DNA from: Notospermus geniculatus
Lineage: Eukaryota > Nemertea > Pilidiophora > Heteronemertea > Lineidae
NCBI GenBank assembly: GCA_002633025.1
Contig: NMRB01000054.1
Coordinates: forward strand, 670,004 to 734,003
Direction of reading: 5' to 3'
Length of the DNA stretch: 64,000 bases
Shown here: positions 19,517 to 32,900 of the stretch, in pieces
How the letters are laid out: every line of letters starts with the position of its first letter
Position numbering within the stretch: the stretch's first letter is position 1
Translations under genes and position numbers: made by a program
The notes under the pieces: generated by a model
What the model was told of the DNA's origin: nothing
Seen by the model: only the letters and a program-made list of their open reading frames with translations
Database searches by the model: none

Positions 19517-20491
19517 ATGGACAACTGCTTGGAATCCCAACAACAACTTGACTTTTACAGTGATCAGCAGCTGATTGCGCAATACACCAAAAAGTTGCGT
19601 CCAGAGGACTTGAAAGTTGTGACATCCATTCCGGAGATTTCATTCGTAGACGAAGCCGGTATAAAAGGATCACCACTGGATACACCTGAGGTATCGTTAA
19701 ACTTATCCGATTTCATCGACACGCCAGACTTTAATAAGTTTACTTCTGGTGAAGGTCTTTTTCCTCAAGTAGACCTGCTAACATCAAGTCAGGACGAGAA
19801 ACTGGACTCAGCAGAGTCAGACTCTGTCATTTCAAACATTGCCACGGTCACTGTCAGTGACACCACACCAACTCTGTCAGTGTCAACTATCAAACAAGAG
19901 CCTATCGAAGTTATGGAACTCGACAACAGCCAGATGATGTCGAATCAAGCAGATGATATGGAGACGATTGACATTGCAAGTCTGATGCAGCAGCAGCAGC
20001 AGCAGCCGGCACATAATAACATTGTGCTGTTAAAGTCGGAGGTACCCGATATGGGTAGCTTTGTGACCATCCCAGAGTCACCATCTGATTTCTCAGATAG
20101 CAATCGATCTTTTGAGTACGAGCATAATGTTCCAACACCAGTTCAGGAGGTCGAAACCGAGTACGATCGGGAAGATCTGCATTATGGGAAATCGCCGCCA
20201 CCTAGTAAAGGAATACGGAAACGTGACTTGGAGAAAGGATCCGACGAATATAAGATGAAACGAGAACGGAATAACATCGCTGTGAGGAAGAGCCGGGAAA
20301 AGGCCAGGGAACGACAACGACAAACTGAGCAAAAAGTGAAAACACTTGTAGCAGAAAACAAACAGTTAACAAAGAAACTAGAACTGGTCACTAAAGAATT
20401 GACTGTTCTTCGTGGATTATTTTCAAACGCAAACTTGCGCCAATTAATGACGCCACAGCATCAAAAGCTTTTGGACAAACTCAACTTATGA
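19517..20491 (+). CDS. CEBP: C/EBP bZIP transcription factor (alpha/beta/delta/epsilon type)
   Basis: Uninterrupted ORF of 324 aa from ATG 19517. An in-frame ATG at 19463 lies at or before the start of transcription predicted from the TATA box, so the downstream Met is preferred. Residues about 235-305 are the bZIP: [20 protein letters not shown] with a continuing basic region, then a zipper ending in [10 protein letters not shown]. The residues match vertebrate C/EBPs ([20 protein letters not shown] in CEBPA). The N-terminal part is acidic and S/T-rich with a short poly-Q tract (about 156-162) and a possible SUMO motif IKQEP near residue 126, consistent with activation and regulatory regions. 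The protein binds CCAAT-like DNA as dimers, probably also with C/EBP-gamma. Invertebrates usually carry one such gene ancestral to vertebrate CEBPA/B/D/E. Confidence 0.95.
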   Translation: [324 protein letters not shown]

Positions 20492-22525
20492 CTCGCAAGT
20501 GTGAGATGCCAGTGATAAGACAGAGCTGACAATACCTCGTGTTCAATTCGTGTGGATTATTGCCAAAGTCATTCAGATTGATAGCATCAAACTCTTTCAA
20601 CATGTTCAAAACCAATGTAACTTATAGTGAGATCATCCAGTTTGGTTGGGCGAGAAGCTATGAACTACCCTATCAAATTCGTGTCATAGGCTTCACAATG
20701 TCCTAAACAATGTTCCACAAACAGGTGAAGGGGCGGGGGTAAAGGTGTCATAGTCAGTTCATGGCTTCTTGCTTTCCAAAGTGACAATGTATTGGTACTT
20801 ACTAATTGGACCAGTTATCAATGAAAACTAATATCAAAACTGATTGCTACTTCACCTCAACACTTGTCATTATCAGACTATTACGTATTCTGTGACTCAA
20901 ACTGGGTAGAAGGAGGACTAAGATCTGGGACTTGATGTCATATGTTAAGGGTCACTCTGACCTGTACAGTCGGTAGGCCTACGGGTCAGTGTCAGTATAG
21001 GTTTTCTTCACTCAACTATTCACATTTCAACATTGAGATTATTGCATACTGCAGTCTGTACTATTGTAATATGACACTCTCTGCTAGTATTAATTTGTAA
21101 AGCCACTTTCTCACTTTACTAGACTGTACATAGTTTGTAATACAACATGCAATATTAGTGATTCATATGTGTCTTAGAGCAAGATTTTCAGTAGTTGATC
21201 ATGTTGACTAAGATTTAGATACAGGGTTTATGCTCTCACCTGAGCACGAAATTTAGGACCTTTTTAAAGACTTTTAATGACCGAGTTGATATAAATTTAG
21301 GACCTGTTTCAGGTATTTCTCTGGGGGAGCATGAAGGGTGATAAACGCAATTTTACACACTGAGCAGCCAGAATTTTTGGCAGAGAGGGGATCAGGGTTG
21401 CCGAAGGCAGTTGTTACAGACGGGTGCCGAAGGTCCCTGCATCAAGGGGGTCTGGGGGTTCTCCCCCAGAAAATTTTGAAATCTAGAATGCTGTAGACGC
21501 TATTTCCTGGCATCTCAGTAATATCATTTAATGATTTTTATGACCAGACTGTTTCTAAGATTTAAAGACTTTTTATGACCATCCAGCAAAATGGGCAAAA
21601 TTTAAAGACTTTCAATGGCCATTAAATCAAAATCGCAAATTTAAGGACTTTTAAAGACCCGCATAAACCCTGTAGATAGTAAAGGGATTGACAGCTGGTA
21701 TACAGGTATTTTTTTTGACTGTTGTACACTTTGTGATCATAGGGTGTAGACTTCATATTATGTAAATATCGTTATGGCATATGAAACAAGTACATGTACA
21801 AGAACCTTTAGTTTTCATTCTTTCCAAACATCTTGCCAAAGAGGTAAATGTAATTTCAAATACATGATGTACTAGTAAGGTCATGATAACCATTGAAGGT
21901 GAAATACCAGCAAATAGCAGTGGTCATAAAGCTTGTCACCTTTGAGCCTGCCCCCATCATATGTGGTCTAAAGAGCGATGGGGATTGTCCATGTTTTTGA
22001 TGATGAAAATAGAGATCTACATATCAGTGTCATTTGAAATCACTTTGAGTTGAACCCTTACGTGTAGGACTTGCGTGTAATGTACATTACAGTTGACATT
22101 TGAGAACTTGTACATGTACCAGGTACAAATAGTTCATCTACTCTCTACTTGTGTAAATTTCTTGACCTATTCTGATATCAGAGTGTAAAATTCAAAGGTT
22201 GTGATATTATAGTAGATCCTCTCATTAATGTAGCTCTCGCGTGTATCTTGCATTTAAAAAAACAAATAAAACCATTGTCATTTTCAAGGTGTAGCAGCAT
22301 CCATAATTCTCAGGTAAAAAGTTCATCAGATCTTGGTTCATATTGTATACCGGTAGTCATCATGTTTATGAAGTGTAAATAGATGTTTGTGTCTTGTATG
22401 TAGTCAAAATATATTATTGAATATTATACCTGTACATTATACTTGCTAATTTATTTTGATACTGTTAAAGGTGGTGCGAGTGCACAAGACTGTTGTTTCA
22501 AATAAAGTCTTGTTGGTTTGAAAAT
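20492..22525 (+). other. C/EBP 3' UTR
   Basis: About 2 kb without a coding frame follows the C/EBP stop. AATAAA occurs at 22265-22270 and again at 22501-22506 (caaataaagtcttgttgg), so the transcript probably ends near 22525. A 451-bp inverted-repeat element is inserted at 21222-21672. Confidence 0.6.
21222..21672. mobile_element. non-autonomous TIR transposon in C/EBP 3' UTR, 6-bp TSD
   Basis: The termini CAGGGTTTATGC and GCATAAACCCTG are perfect inverted repeats. TAGATA is duplicated at 21216-21221 and 21673-21678. The interior repeats aatttaggacctttttaaag-like and tttaaagactttt motifs, as in the element at 8998-9375. Both elements have CAGGGTT ends and 6-bp duplications, so they belong to one superfamily. 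Confidence 0.92.
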
Positions 22526-22802
22526 ATCTTTGTGTTCTTAGTCTGTAGGCAGGAAAAAAGGTCCGACGTTGCTCTGTGAGAGCAGGAGTCTGTGTCACAG
22601 GACCCAGATGACAGTCCCCATTAAAACTACTTGAGTACCGTTCCGTTTTGCAAAATACAAATCTGTATTATGCAGAACGGAGCAACCTCGTCCCAGGTCA
22701 TTGTTCGGTGTCATTTCATTCCGTTCCGTTCTGTAAAATACAGATAGCCGGCTCACATACATTGTATGTTCAATGTGGATAAGACAATAAGTCCAACAAT
22801 CC

Positions 22803-23109
22803 CATCTTCGATAATCGAAGGCCGATCTGCTCTCCACTGCGTTACATCGCACATCACCCTTCGAGAAATAGACTAGTCGGCGGCGTATCTTGGCACCATG
22901 CCAACTTTACCGGTCGACCAATCATATGACACTTTATATCGGGTCTTCGGCTACAACTCTTTGTACCACGATTAAAATTTTACAACACCGATTCTGATTG
23001 GCCTCTTCTTCTCGAGGCGGCAGATACGCCGTGGACCGGTCACTTTCTCGAAGGGTGATGTGCGGTGTAACATAGTGGTGAGCAGATCGGCCTTCGATCA
23101 TCGAAGATG
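22803..23109. mobile_element. MITE family 1, copy 1
   Basis: Ends CATCTTCGATAATCGAAGGC and GCCTTCGATCATCGAAGATG are inverted repeats that extend for about 65 bp (atctgctctccactgcgtta against taacatagtggtgagcagat). The flanks AACAATCC (22795-22802) and AACAATCT (23110-23117) form an 8-bp duplication with one mismatch. The internal part contains accggtcgaccaatcatatg. Confidence 0.85.
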
Positions 23110-23595
23110 AACAATCTTGACATCAGAGACCACTGATCAAAACTCACCAACACCATAGAATTCAAGGAGCAGTTGGCCTCTGTGGAACGGACTGTAACTC
23201 AGTGTGGTGCACCAAGCTTGTTGGACTCATTCCTAACAAACAAAGATGAACATCATTACAATGACATGAGTGGTGGTTGCATCAGATTGTAAAATTCCGT
23301 ACCCCTGGGTTCCAATGCCAAGGTGGATGGAAAATTCCAGGGTCTTGCATCAGAAGGTCACAGTCAACTTTTTCAGACATGGAGCTAAAATGCAGTCATG
23401 TTCTTGAAAGGATGGGCATCCCGAGACCAGATGATGTCCCTGACATAGTTGACACAAACTAATAGAAAAATACTCCACTCTGAGATGACCAGCAGTCCTC
23501 CCAATCCTGGTAAATTTCACCTGCCTTGAGGCTCTCTACATGTCCTCCTGTATTCAGCTCCTCCTATGCAGTAGAAACCTCTCCCAGGAGGACAC

Positions 23596-23922
23596 TTCAA
23601 TATAAATCGACGAAGGCCAATCTGCTCACCACTGCGCTACATCGCACATCGCCCTTCGAGAAATTGACCGGTCCGCGGCAAATCCGCTGCCTCTCAAAGA
23701 GGAGGCCAATCAGAACCGGTGTTGTAAAATTTGAATTGTGGTACAAATAGTGGTAGCCGAAGACCCGATATAAAGTGCAATATGATTGGTCGACCGGTAA
23801 AGTTGGCATCGTGCCAAGATACGCCACGGACCGGTCTATTTCTCGAAGGGTGATAAGCGATGTAACGCAGTGGTGAGCAGATGATGGGCCGCAGATGATC
23901 GGCCTTCAGTTATCGAAGATGG
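23596..23922. mobile_element. MITE family 1, copy 2 (opposite orientation)
   Basis: Related to 22803-23109 but inverted: the internal block gaccggtaaagttggcat is the reverse complement of the one in copy 1. A perfect 8-bp duplication GAGGACAC flanks it at 23588-23595 and 23923-23930. The left terminus is eroded. TIRs plus 8-bp TSD fit a hAT-type non-autonomous element. Confidence 0.85.
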
Positions 23923-24390
23923 GAGGACACCTCTCCATTGAGGACAGAAGAGTTGGTCACATCTGTTCATTTTACCTCTGCATTGAGAACACCTCTCATA
24001 CTATGTCCTAAGGACAGCACCGGGCAGTCACAAAGTGTCCTCAATAGAGAGGTTCCACTGTTCTACCAATCCTATCAGGAATGACTCGAACATAAGTTGA
24101 GTGACTGCCAACCATGAAGTGGCCACGTCGGAGGTAGCCCTGGGAAACAACAATGCTCACTTTTATAAATAGATCTGGTTCAATGGTTTATGCCATGTGA
24201 CACTGACAACATCCAACTCATGTAGAACAACGCAGTCTTGTTTATTTTTATACCTTCATGGCAGAACCAGTGTGGATTAATCTATTGGCTTATTACATTG
24301 ATTGCACCATCGCCTGCAAGAATTGTTCATGTACCGGTAGCCTAATACAATGAACAAAGATTTGGAGTTAATCCCATACATTGACTTTAT

Positions 24391-25033
24391 GGGCCGTATT
24401 CTAGAAGCTTCCTTAAGTGTAAGGTCGACCTTAATCTTTTGTATTCTGCCCTGCAAACAATAGCTAAAGGTCGACCTTACCAGCTAGGACTTTTCTGCCG
24501 ATCGGGAAAAACATCCTGATCAGGCTGTTCCTCCCAAACAAGCTAATTTCACACCACCTGATTTGGCAGAAACATCCTGATTGGGAGGTGGAGAATATTC
24601 TTTTCTATTTGCGCAAAATACTGTGCATTTGCGCATGCTGAGTGCATAGGCCTACGTCTTGGTGAAGATGGCAGATTATGTATAAAAAATGCTGTTCCAA
24701 ACAAAATTTTTGTTCTCAAGTTCAGAGTTGAAAATTAACAAAATAAGCAAGGGATCATGCTAAATTGGATATATATTTCATTGTTAGTAAAATAATAACC
24801 AATTCCAGCATTAAAATCATCTGGATGGGATTGGATTATAAAGAAATGGCCAAACAGGCCTAACTGACTTAGCAGACATGCAACAGGAAGTGACTGTCAC
24901 TGAGCATGCTCAGTGTACTCCCTGGGCATCAAAACAGCTTGATCAGGCTGTAACATCCAAAATCGGATGTTTTTCCCGATCGGCAGAAAAGTCCTAGCTG
25001 CTTACACTTAAGGAAGCTTCTAGAATACGGCCC
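24391..25033. mobile_element. MITE family 2 with long TIRs (GGGCCGTATTCTAGAAGC)
   Basis: Starts GGGCCGTATTCTAGAAGCTT and ends with its inverted copy AAGCTTCTAGAATACGGCCC; a further inner inverted pair is aggacttttctgccgatcgg / ccgatcggcagaaaagtcct. TAT flanks both sides (24388-24390, 25034-25036), a possible 3-bp duplication. A 3-bp target site and GGG-type ends would fit PIF/Harbinger, but this is inference. Confidence 0.8.
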
Positions 25034-25071
25034 TATGTCTTTCCTGTCGCACAAATGCCCATATTATAATG

Positions 25072-25184
25072 TTGAAGCCTCCTTAACTCTAAGGTCCACT
25101 TCAAGCTTTTGTATTCTGCCCTGCAAACAATAGCTATAGTATAAGGTAAACCTTAGAGTTGAGGAAGCTTCTAGAATACGACCC
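25072..25184. mobile_element. MITE family 2, short relative
   Basis: Shares ttttgtattctgccctgcaa followed by acaatagcta with the element at 24391-25033, and ends gaggaagcttctagaatacg followed by accc. The left end is degenerate. It appears to be a deletion derivative or solo end next to the larger copy. Confidence 0.7.
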
Positions 25185-26982
25185 AATATGTACATGTACA
25201 TGGACTTGATTCACAAAGCAATCACACTGGAAACCAAGGTCTTTCAAGGGGAAAAGCCACATCAGCAATTTAGTCAGTCATTGGACCATGTTGATATTTG
25301 TCATATCCCTCGAAAAACCTCAAATCCCAACTCAAAGAGATCATCTATTATGCTGTGTCATGATTTACATAGCATAATAGACACCGGCACATGACCAGGC
25401 TGGGAAAACCCACCATTAGCATAATCAATAATGCTGATTCATCACACACCTGTGTCTGGACAGTTTTGTTTACTAACACAGGCAGCAGTCATGTGACAAC
25501 GAAGATTGTGATTCATCATGTATCACTTTTGATTATCTAAATATCAGTAGTCTGCACATGAAGTGATCACGTACCAGAGTTTCAATTGTGCTGAATCAGG
25601 GAATACCATGGTCTGGTTCCAAACCAAGAAAACAATGCCGATGCCGACTGTTATTCTCTTATAGGCCAATGGAGCAGTCATCACAAGGAATTCCTTGTTT
25701 AAGAAGACATCAGCATCAAACATGTATATCCTGAATCAAGGGACCTTTCAAAAGGCATGTATTGTCCACCACAGTCATTGATCTCAAGTCATCACATGCT
25801 TCGACCAGATTTCCTGGGAAATCCCCTAATTCATCCCCTTTCCACTTGGTGGCGACTGGTCCAGTCATCATGTGGCTTCACCCATTGGTCCTTTTCCCAG
25901 GAACTACATTCTCAATAGATGACGGCCAATAGGACCAAGGATCATGAGCCGGTTAGCAACGGCATTGTATCTTCTTCTTCCTGGGAAATTCAGTGACTTT
26001 GATTTTCCCCCTTTCCCATGATTTCCCCCTTTTCCCACGATAGACCAACTGGTTCTGATTTAAACCAGCAGTCATGTGGCTTCCCAGGGAAAGTATGGTC
26101 TCCCTGGAAAGTCATGACAAATGTCATGTTTTCCTTCACTTTCATTACTACCCAGGACTTGTTTTAGTTGTATTCTACACAAAACATGACATCTGAATGA
26201 TTATTAAGTGAATGAATGATAAGTGGCACACAATGACTCAATGAATCTTTGATATGACTGTGAGTAGAAGTGGATACGTAACCAAGAACCATGATCTTTT
26301 AGGTCAACGTCTCTAATCACCCAATACCCCACTTGTAACAATTAATCACCACAAACCGTTTCACTTCAACACAAGTTGAACAACTGAATCCATTATACTA
26401 CCTGATAATAGTACTGATAATACAGGTCAACACTGCTGACCTCATTCATTCAGTGCTTGCATGAGTGTTATTAATAACATGGGATTGTCTGTTCTGGTTC
26501 GTTCTGGTCTTTTCCATTAAGGACTACTTTTGACCTGAATGTTAGGCCTAGACTTTGACGACCATTATATTGATCAGCCGTGCACACCATAATGACCTGA
26601 GAGCTACCTTAATCCAGCCCACACACATTCCTCAAGTCTAGCTATTTATTGAACTTTCGGCTTTACCTTGGGTGATTACACCTGGGAAGTCCATGATAAT
26701 TCACCATCGGGAATCCCCTAATGCCAAACACAACATACATGTACATGTATGTACCTGTTCTAGGCACCTGTCAAATCAATTTCTGCAGCTTTTTTTGTAC
26801 TGAGAGACTGGTGATGGCTAAGGTACATCATAAATAAATCAATCTAACCACGTAACAGTGACAGTTATCAGATCAAAAGGGTTCAGGCCATTTTAAACAG
26901 ATATGTCACCTTATTTTGCTGGTGTGGGCGACTGATAAAATCAAAATCTGCAATGAACTCAAATAACCTACCAGTTGGAGAA

Positions 26983-29900
26983 CTATGTCAGAAGTTCAAC
27001 CTCCGTCATTTGAATGATTTTTTTCTTCAAAACTTTGTTCCTATGCGTGGATATTATGATGCAGTTCATAGGCCCGATGTCTCTGTTCAGGACACTCTGC
27101 ACATCATAACCCTGGAAACAAACAGAACGTCATGAATATCGGAAAGTTGAAACATTCATTCTCTCCAGGCCCAATTGCACTCATATATAGCCAAAAAAAT
27201 CGAGCACAAAAGGCGACACACAAAATGATGTACGGTAATAAAAGGAGTCGTCCTCCAGAAATTTCGGAAATTTTCTACCCCAACCGGGGTCTTCTTCAGG
27301 CTGGAACTTTCAAGTCGAGCTACCAGAAGTGTACACTACACTTCTGGTAGCTCGACTTGAAAGTGCCAGCCTGAAGATCAAAAATTTGCGAAATTTCTGG
27401 AGGACGACTCCTTTTATTAAATTGGCCTAATTGCACTCCTTGCACTGCCAGTGACCTCTTAGATTATTGGCTGAAATCCAGTAAAATAATCATGAGGTAC
27501 ACCCTCACCCACCATCAGTGCTTCCATGATCGTGACATAGTGTATGATCTTAGTAGTGTAAATGTACACTCTCAGGGATGGGGCTATTAAACTGCTATTG
27601 GCTCTCCCTCCTCCCATGTGGCGAAGACTGTTCTAATTGGGCAAAACTCCCTGGATTTTTTTTTTTTTTGATAAAAGAATTTTGAGCACACTCACCTCTT
27701 CATCAGCTTCTTCTGGTAGGAGTTTCTCAATCGTAGATTGTAATAACTGGAAACAGAAGAGTGAGAATCAGAAACTTTGAAATATGGATATAGTGTGGCA
27801 GGTTTTAGAAGGCTTTGAGGCTCGGCAACAAGAGAGAAAGATGACCAACCTGTATTTTGATTCGACATGCATCACTCGGGATATCAGGTGTTTGTAAGAA
27901 GATGTCTAGTCTCATTTTGTTTACAGGTGAATGGACAGGAGCCTGACAATGTCGACAGTACAGGACACCTCTGAAACAGATTACAGCAGAAATGGAGTAC
28001 ACGTAATACTTGTAGATATCGGATTGCTGGTGACAAGGCAACTTGGTTCATGGCAATATTGTTGGGTAATTCTACCATAGCATATATGAACATGTAGTTG
28101 GCAACACCTTGGCTATCCCGCAATGACATCATCAGTGTCATGTTTTAAATCTTGCTTGTGTGAGGTCGCTATTGGAGGATGGGGAAGGTGAACTACACTT
28201 ACAAGGCATCTGATCGATAGGAGAGTTCATCATTGCCACATGTATCACAGGCTGGCCAGCTGTAGGCTGAGTCTTCGTCCACCTCAACTATTGTTCCTTG
28301 AGTGATGAGATAGAGAAATGATAGATAGATAGACAGATAATTTGAAGCTTCATAACCCTTTTGGGTCTTAAGCTTATACTACAGGGTGGAGTCCACAGCA
28401 GGCTACTGTCCACCTGCGTGGGGTCTTTTACTTGCCCTGGCATAGACACTCAGGTACAAGGGACCACGGCTTTGAGTCTCATCTGACAGACTCTAATTGG
28501 TTCACAGCTTTTCACATACATGCCCTGGCCGGGGATCGAACGCACGTACTGACCCTGTTAGGATTGAAAGTCAAGCGTGTTAGACTGCTCGACCACCAGG
28601 CCAAGAATCATACATGAGAACATCTCAATAAATTTAAACAGTTTATCCAAGGGTACATGTATTAAGACAACAACAAGTACATGTCGCTCACCCTGAACAG
28701 AGAGAAGCGTTCCTGGATTAAGATTTTCCACAACGTTTGGCAGCTCAACAGCAAGTTGCAGCCATTTCTCATCATTAACTTGGGTTGATTCAGATATCTT
28801 AGAATATGTATCAGCAATGCATTTCCCTGGAATAAAATAAAGCGGATCCCGTCAGCCCCTGGATGGAGCCATAAAGAACTTTTCATAACCTACATCTGCC
28901 CACTAAACTTCTGTCTCCATCCTAGTTCACTGATTCAGTTGCTACACGTACCTGCAACTGTAAGCAATTCAATCCACATTTGAAGCTTTTCAACAACCAA
29001 GTGACTTTACTCAGTGCATTCAGTCAATATACAGCAACTGATCTGTAGGCCTACTACCATCGGCATTGCTCCACCTACCTTTATGTAACCAAATGTCTCT
29101 GAAGACTAGCACCAGGGGTCTTTTAGCAGAAAGTGAATCATCTAAGAATGGATGGAACCCACACAGAGGTTGAACCTGAACATGTAGATAGGACACAGAA
29201 GACATTCCTATACGGATTGTGTTGTCCACCACATACACATCAAACGTGTTCTCAATCCCTCTCTGAAAAAGTTGACTGAACCTTTTGGTAATACATTACA
29301 ATGCATTCATGTCATCATCACGGGGAGTGGAGTGCCTCAGTGTCAGACTCGCGACCGAAAGGTGACAGGTTCGATTTCAGGTGATCGCCACTTTGTATTC
29401 TCAACTGCTCTGAAAGAATCAATTGATGCGCTGAGTGAGCTTCTCCTTGAGTTCGACAGAAAGGTTTCTGGAGACACTAAGGGTAAAGTGTGTGTGATAT
29501 CGGCTGATTGCGCTAATTCAAGTGTGGATATCACTCTAACCTCAGTGTTCACCGCTTTTTGGACAACAAAACAACAGCCTCACCTCATTCTGAAAGTAGA
29601 TAACCTTTGCCTTAAACGATACACGGTTTGATTCCTGCACCTTCATCACATCGGCCAGTGATGAAAACTTTGGTTCAGTATGTATACTGTGTTGTGAGGC
29701 AACAAGTTCAGCAGAGCCTTGGATGGCTGTCAGGATGTAGCAGAAACTAGGAGCTGGGGGAGAGGGGCAGCTCTCCTGGAAGTCAAAGATAGAATATGCT
29801 AAGTAGCTCGGAAGTATGTCACTAAAGAGTACCGTAAACTGAATGTGGGGGAACATCTAAATATATTTCGATCCACGCACTAAAGCACTGTGGAAGCACT

Positions 29901-32900
29901 AAGATGAGTGTGTGACGTACCTTCTCAAGACGATATAGGAACAGCGTTTCTTTTTACCTGTGTTGAGTCCTGCTGGCTTGAAATGTGATGTTGAAATTTC
30001 TCTGGCAACCAGAGAGAGTCGATGAGACTGAATAGGGAGGGATTCCTGGAGGGAGAAAACATGCAAATTTAGAGTTTGTCTTTTTAAGATGCGAGTAGCC
30101 AGTATGAAACCACAAATACCCACGGGTTAATACTCCTAGGAATATGAGTAAGTTATGAGACCAGCAATTCTTCAGTTATAAGCCTATGGAATGCCAAGGA
30201 CCATTTCTGATCTGTACCTACTTTTCTCTGTTGGTCCTGTGATGTATCAACAGATTATGGAAGGCATAGTGACCACCCTCTCCATTCTTGATGACATCCA
30301 CCCACGGATGCTGGCCAGAATCTGGTATCATCACTTCACAAATAGCACCATAAGTATCTTGTAACAGCAGCGACCACTTTAATTCTTTTGGTCGTTGTTT
30401 TGGAATTTGAGTGGAGAAGCTGCTATTTCTGAAATAGAAATGAGAAATTCATGAATCGAACCCAGAACACCCGAGGTGACAGACGCCACATCCTGCACTA
30501 CACCACACATGTAGCCTACATTCCCAGGGCTTCAGGGTAAGATGGGCGCAACCACACTCACACCCCTGTGTGCCCGCAAAATTGCACCGAGGAGCTCGAT
30601 TGACCACACTCCTCGGCATCCTTGAAGTACATGTAACTGACCACTCACGACTGTGAACAGCTCTCCTCGAGCCTTTGAGGAGCTCAAGTCAACTGATTGA
30701 ACACCTGCAGATTTCAAACGTGAAGCACTGCATTCCATCACCATTGTCAAGTAAAAGAAACGAAAACCGACTCACCCATCATGGCTGACGGCCTGACGTC
30801 TGCACACCACCCGCTGGACGGTTGCACTGAATGAGACACTAGCATTCATCGTCCCCGCTCCCTGAACCTCAACGCTGTCTAATATAGAATCACACACTGC
30901 TGACCTGACAGATTGAGTAGGATTCACACACTGGAGGCCATGGTTTGTTTGTATTGGGACTTGATCAGGTGATCTTACTGGGTCTTCACCCTACAAAAAA
31001 GAATACCGGTAGTAACCTTTTGATGTTAGTGATCAGGGTCAATCTGATGCAATGGGGTTTGTGGAAAGTACTGACGGCTGGCTGGTGAGGGTACAAAGAG
31101 GGCTACAGGTGACTCACCTCACAATGTTCCTTACCAGGAATCGTCTTGACAACTTCTCCAGGGCAATCTGCTGGAGCTATCGATCTATCTGGAAGAAATT
31201 AGGAGTGAAGGATAAGGAACGACCAAACCAAAATATGGCAGGGTTCAAAAGGAGATAATAAGCAAGAAGTCAATCTCCAGAATTCACGAATTTTCGACCC
31301 CAACCGGGGACTTTTTCAAGTGGAACTTTACAATCTGAAACTCTAGAAAAGACTGGAGATTGACTTCTTGCTTATTATCATTTTGTGTGTCAATTTTGTG
31401 CTATTCTGTATCTTGGTTCAAAAGGAGATGATATGCTGAGATCTTCTGAAGACATTTTGTATCTTAGCAAAGCGTAAGTTAAAAGAACTAACCTTGTTGA
31501 CAATAGCAAGTCCAGGAATACAACAAACATCTCTTGAGAGGAGGAGACACAAGTTCAGCCACAGGTTTATCCTTGCGTGACAGGACAGTCGAGTAGTTAG
31601 TACAGAGAACAACTTTGCCATTGCTGTGGGGGAGGTCCAGAGTTTGCCTATGGATATGTAAGAGGAAGACAGTGAGTTGAGACCAAAGCTGATCTACTGG
31701 TGCCACAGACTGAAATGTGACCAGCACTGAATTTCCAGCTGACGTCCTCACTTACCAGGGTGGTTGGATTCTGACGACACATCCAGGCTCCAGTTGTAAC
31801 TGCTGGGCTCGAGTCTTGGTGAAAAGAACTTGGAGAGAACTCGGCTCATTCTTATCTTCACTTTCCTTCATTTCAACTGCTTCTGTTGAGACTATGGAGT
31901 AGGAATTTTGACAGCTCTGGATCTCAACCGTCAAAGCCCTTGAACTTGCATCTGAAAAGTCAAGAACATGGGAATGTGTATCCCTCAACGAGGAGACGTT
32001 CTGTTTGTTTTGCAAGTAACGAATTGGCCAACAGATAGGAAGAGCCAAAAATACCGGTAGATATCTTACCGGGTATCTATTTTTGGAAGACCACAGGTAT
32101 TGGCCTACCATCTTCGGTATACAACCAAGCTGAATGGATCACAATGATTGTAAGACTCTATCAGTTTCCAAATGACAGCCATACTCCATCCCAGAATTCC
32201 ACGTGTATTGGCTACGTCATAAGACTACACCACTTTGTGTTAGCGTAGTCGGAGGGCGTAGCGATGTCACAACCCTTGGTAGTCAAGATGGAGTACCTAC
32301 CTTGTTGAGCTTGATTCTTGTGACACCAGAATGTGAAGGAGGACTTCTCTCTCGCCTGAAGACGTTGTAAATGTTCAACATAACCAAACCTAGGAGACAA
32401 AATCAAAGCTGTTCACAACTGATGACACAAACCACAGAACTGGTACTGTGGTTTGTGCCGACAAAATACTGACCACCTTCATGATATCACTCTGTGGTCA
32501 CCAGAAAACTACGATCATGGGTGGGAGGTGTGATGTCTGTGACGTGACTTTAGGTTGCAGGCACTACTTTGATCTGATACAACAGGTTCCACACTACTTT
32601 CACGAACTTTGCGAGATTTGCACTTACTTTACGTATTTCTTCTTCTTTTTCTTGGTTGAATCTCTCTGATCATTTGTGACATCATCAGTTGAACATTTCT
32701 CAGGTGTGACCTCTGAAAGTTTCTTCAGCCAATCACTGCCCTTGATACAACTGGTGCTAGGGTTCACATCGCCCCCGTCATCGTCTTTGCTTTGGAGTTG
32801 AGGAGGATCTGAGCATGAAATAGACACATCTGGGCTGTGAGAGTTGCTGGACTGAAATGAAGACAAATATTTTGGGATCTGAAGTTCTTCAAGGCAGAAA

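Larger units (their letters stand above)
22526..26982. other. intergenic region between C/EBP and SPIDR, MITE nest
   Basis: No conserved coding exon was recognised between the C/EBP 3' end and the SPIDR stop codon. The left part holds two copies of an inverted-repeat element (22803-23109, 23596-23922) and sequence rich in aggacacctctc-type repeats; 24391-25184 holds a second MITE family. From 25200 to 26980 the sequence looks unique and noncoding. Confidence 0.6.

Noticed and set aside
29272-29631. 119-aa plus-strand ORF
   Set aside because: It overlaps SPIDR coding exon 29584-29775 in antisense and a SPIDR intron, with no recognisable protein.
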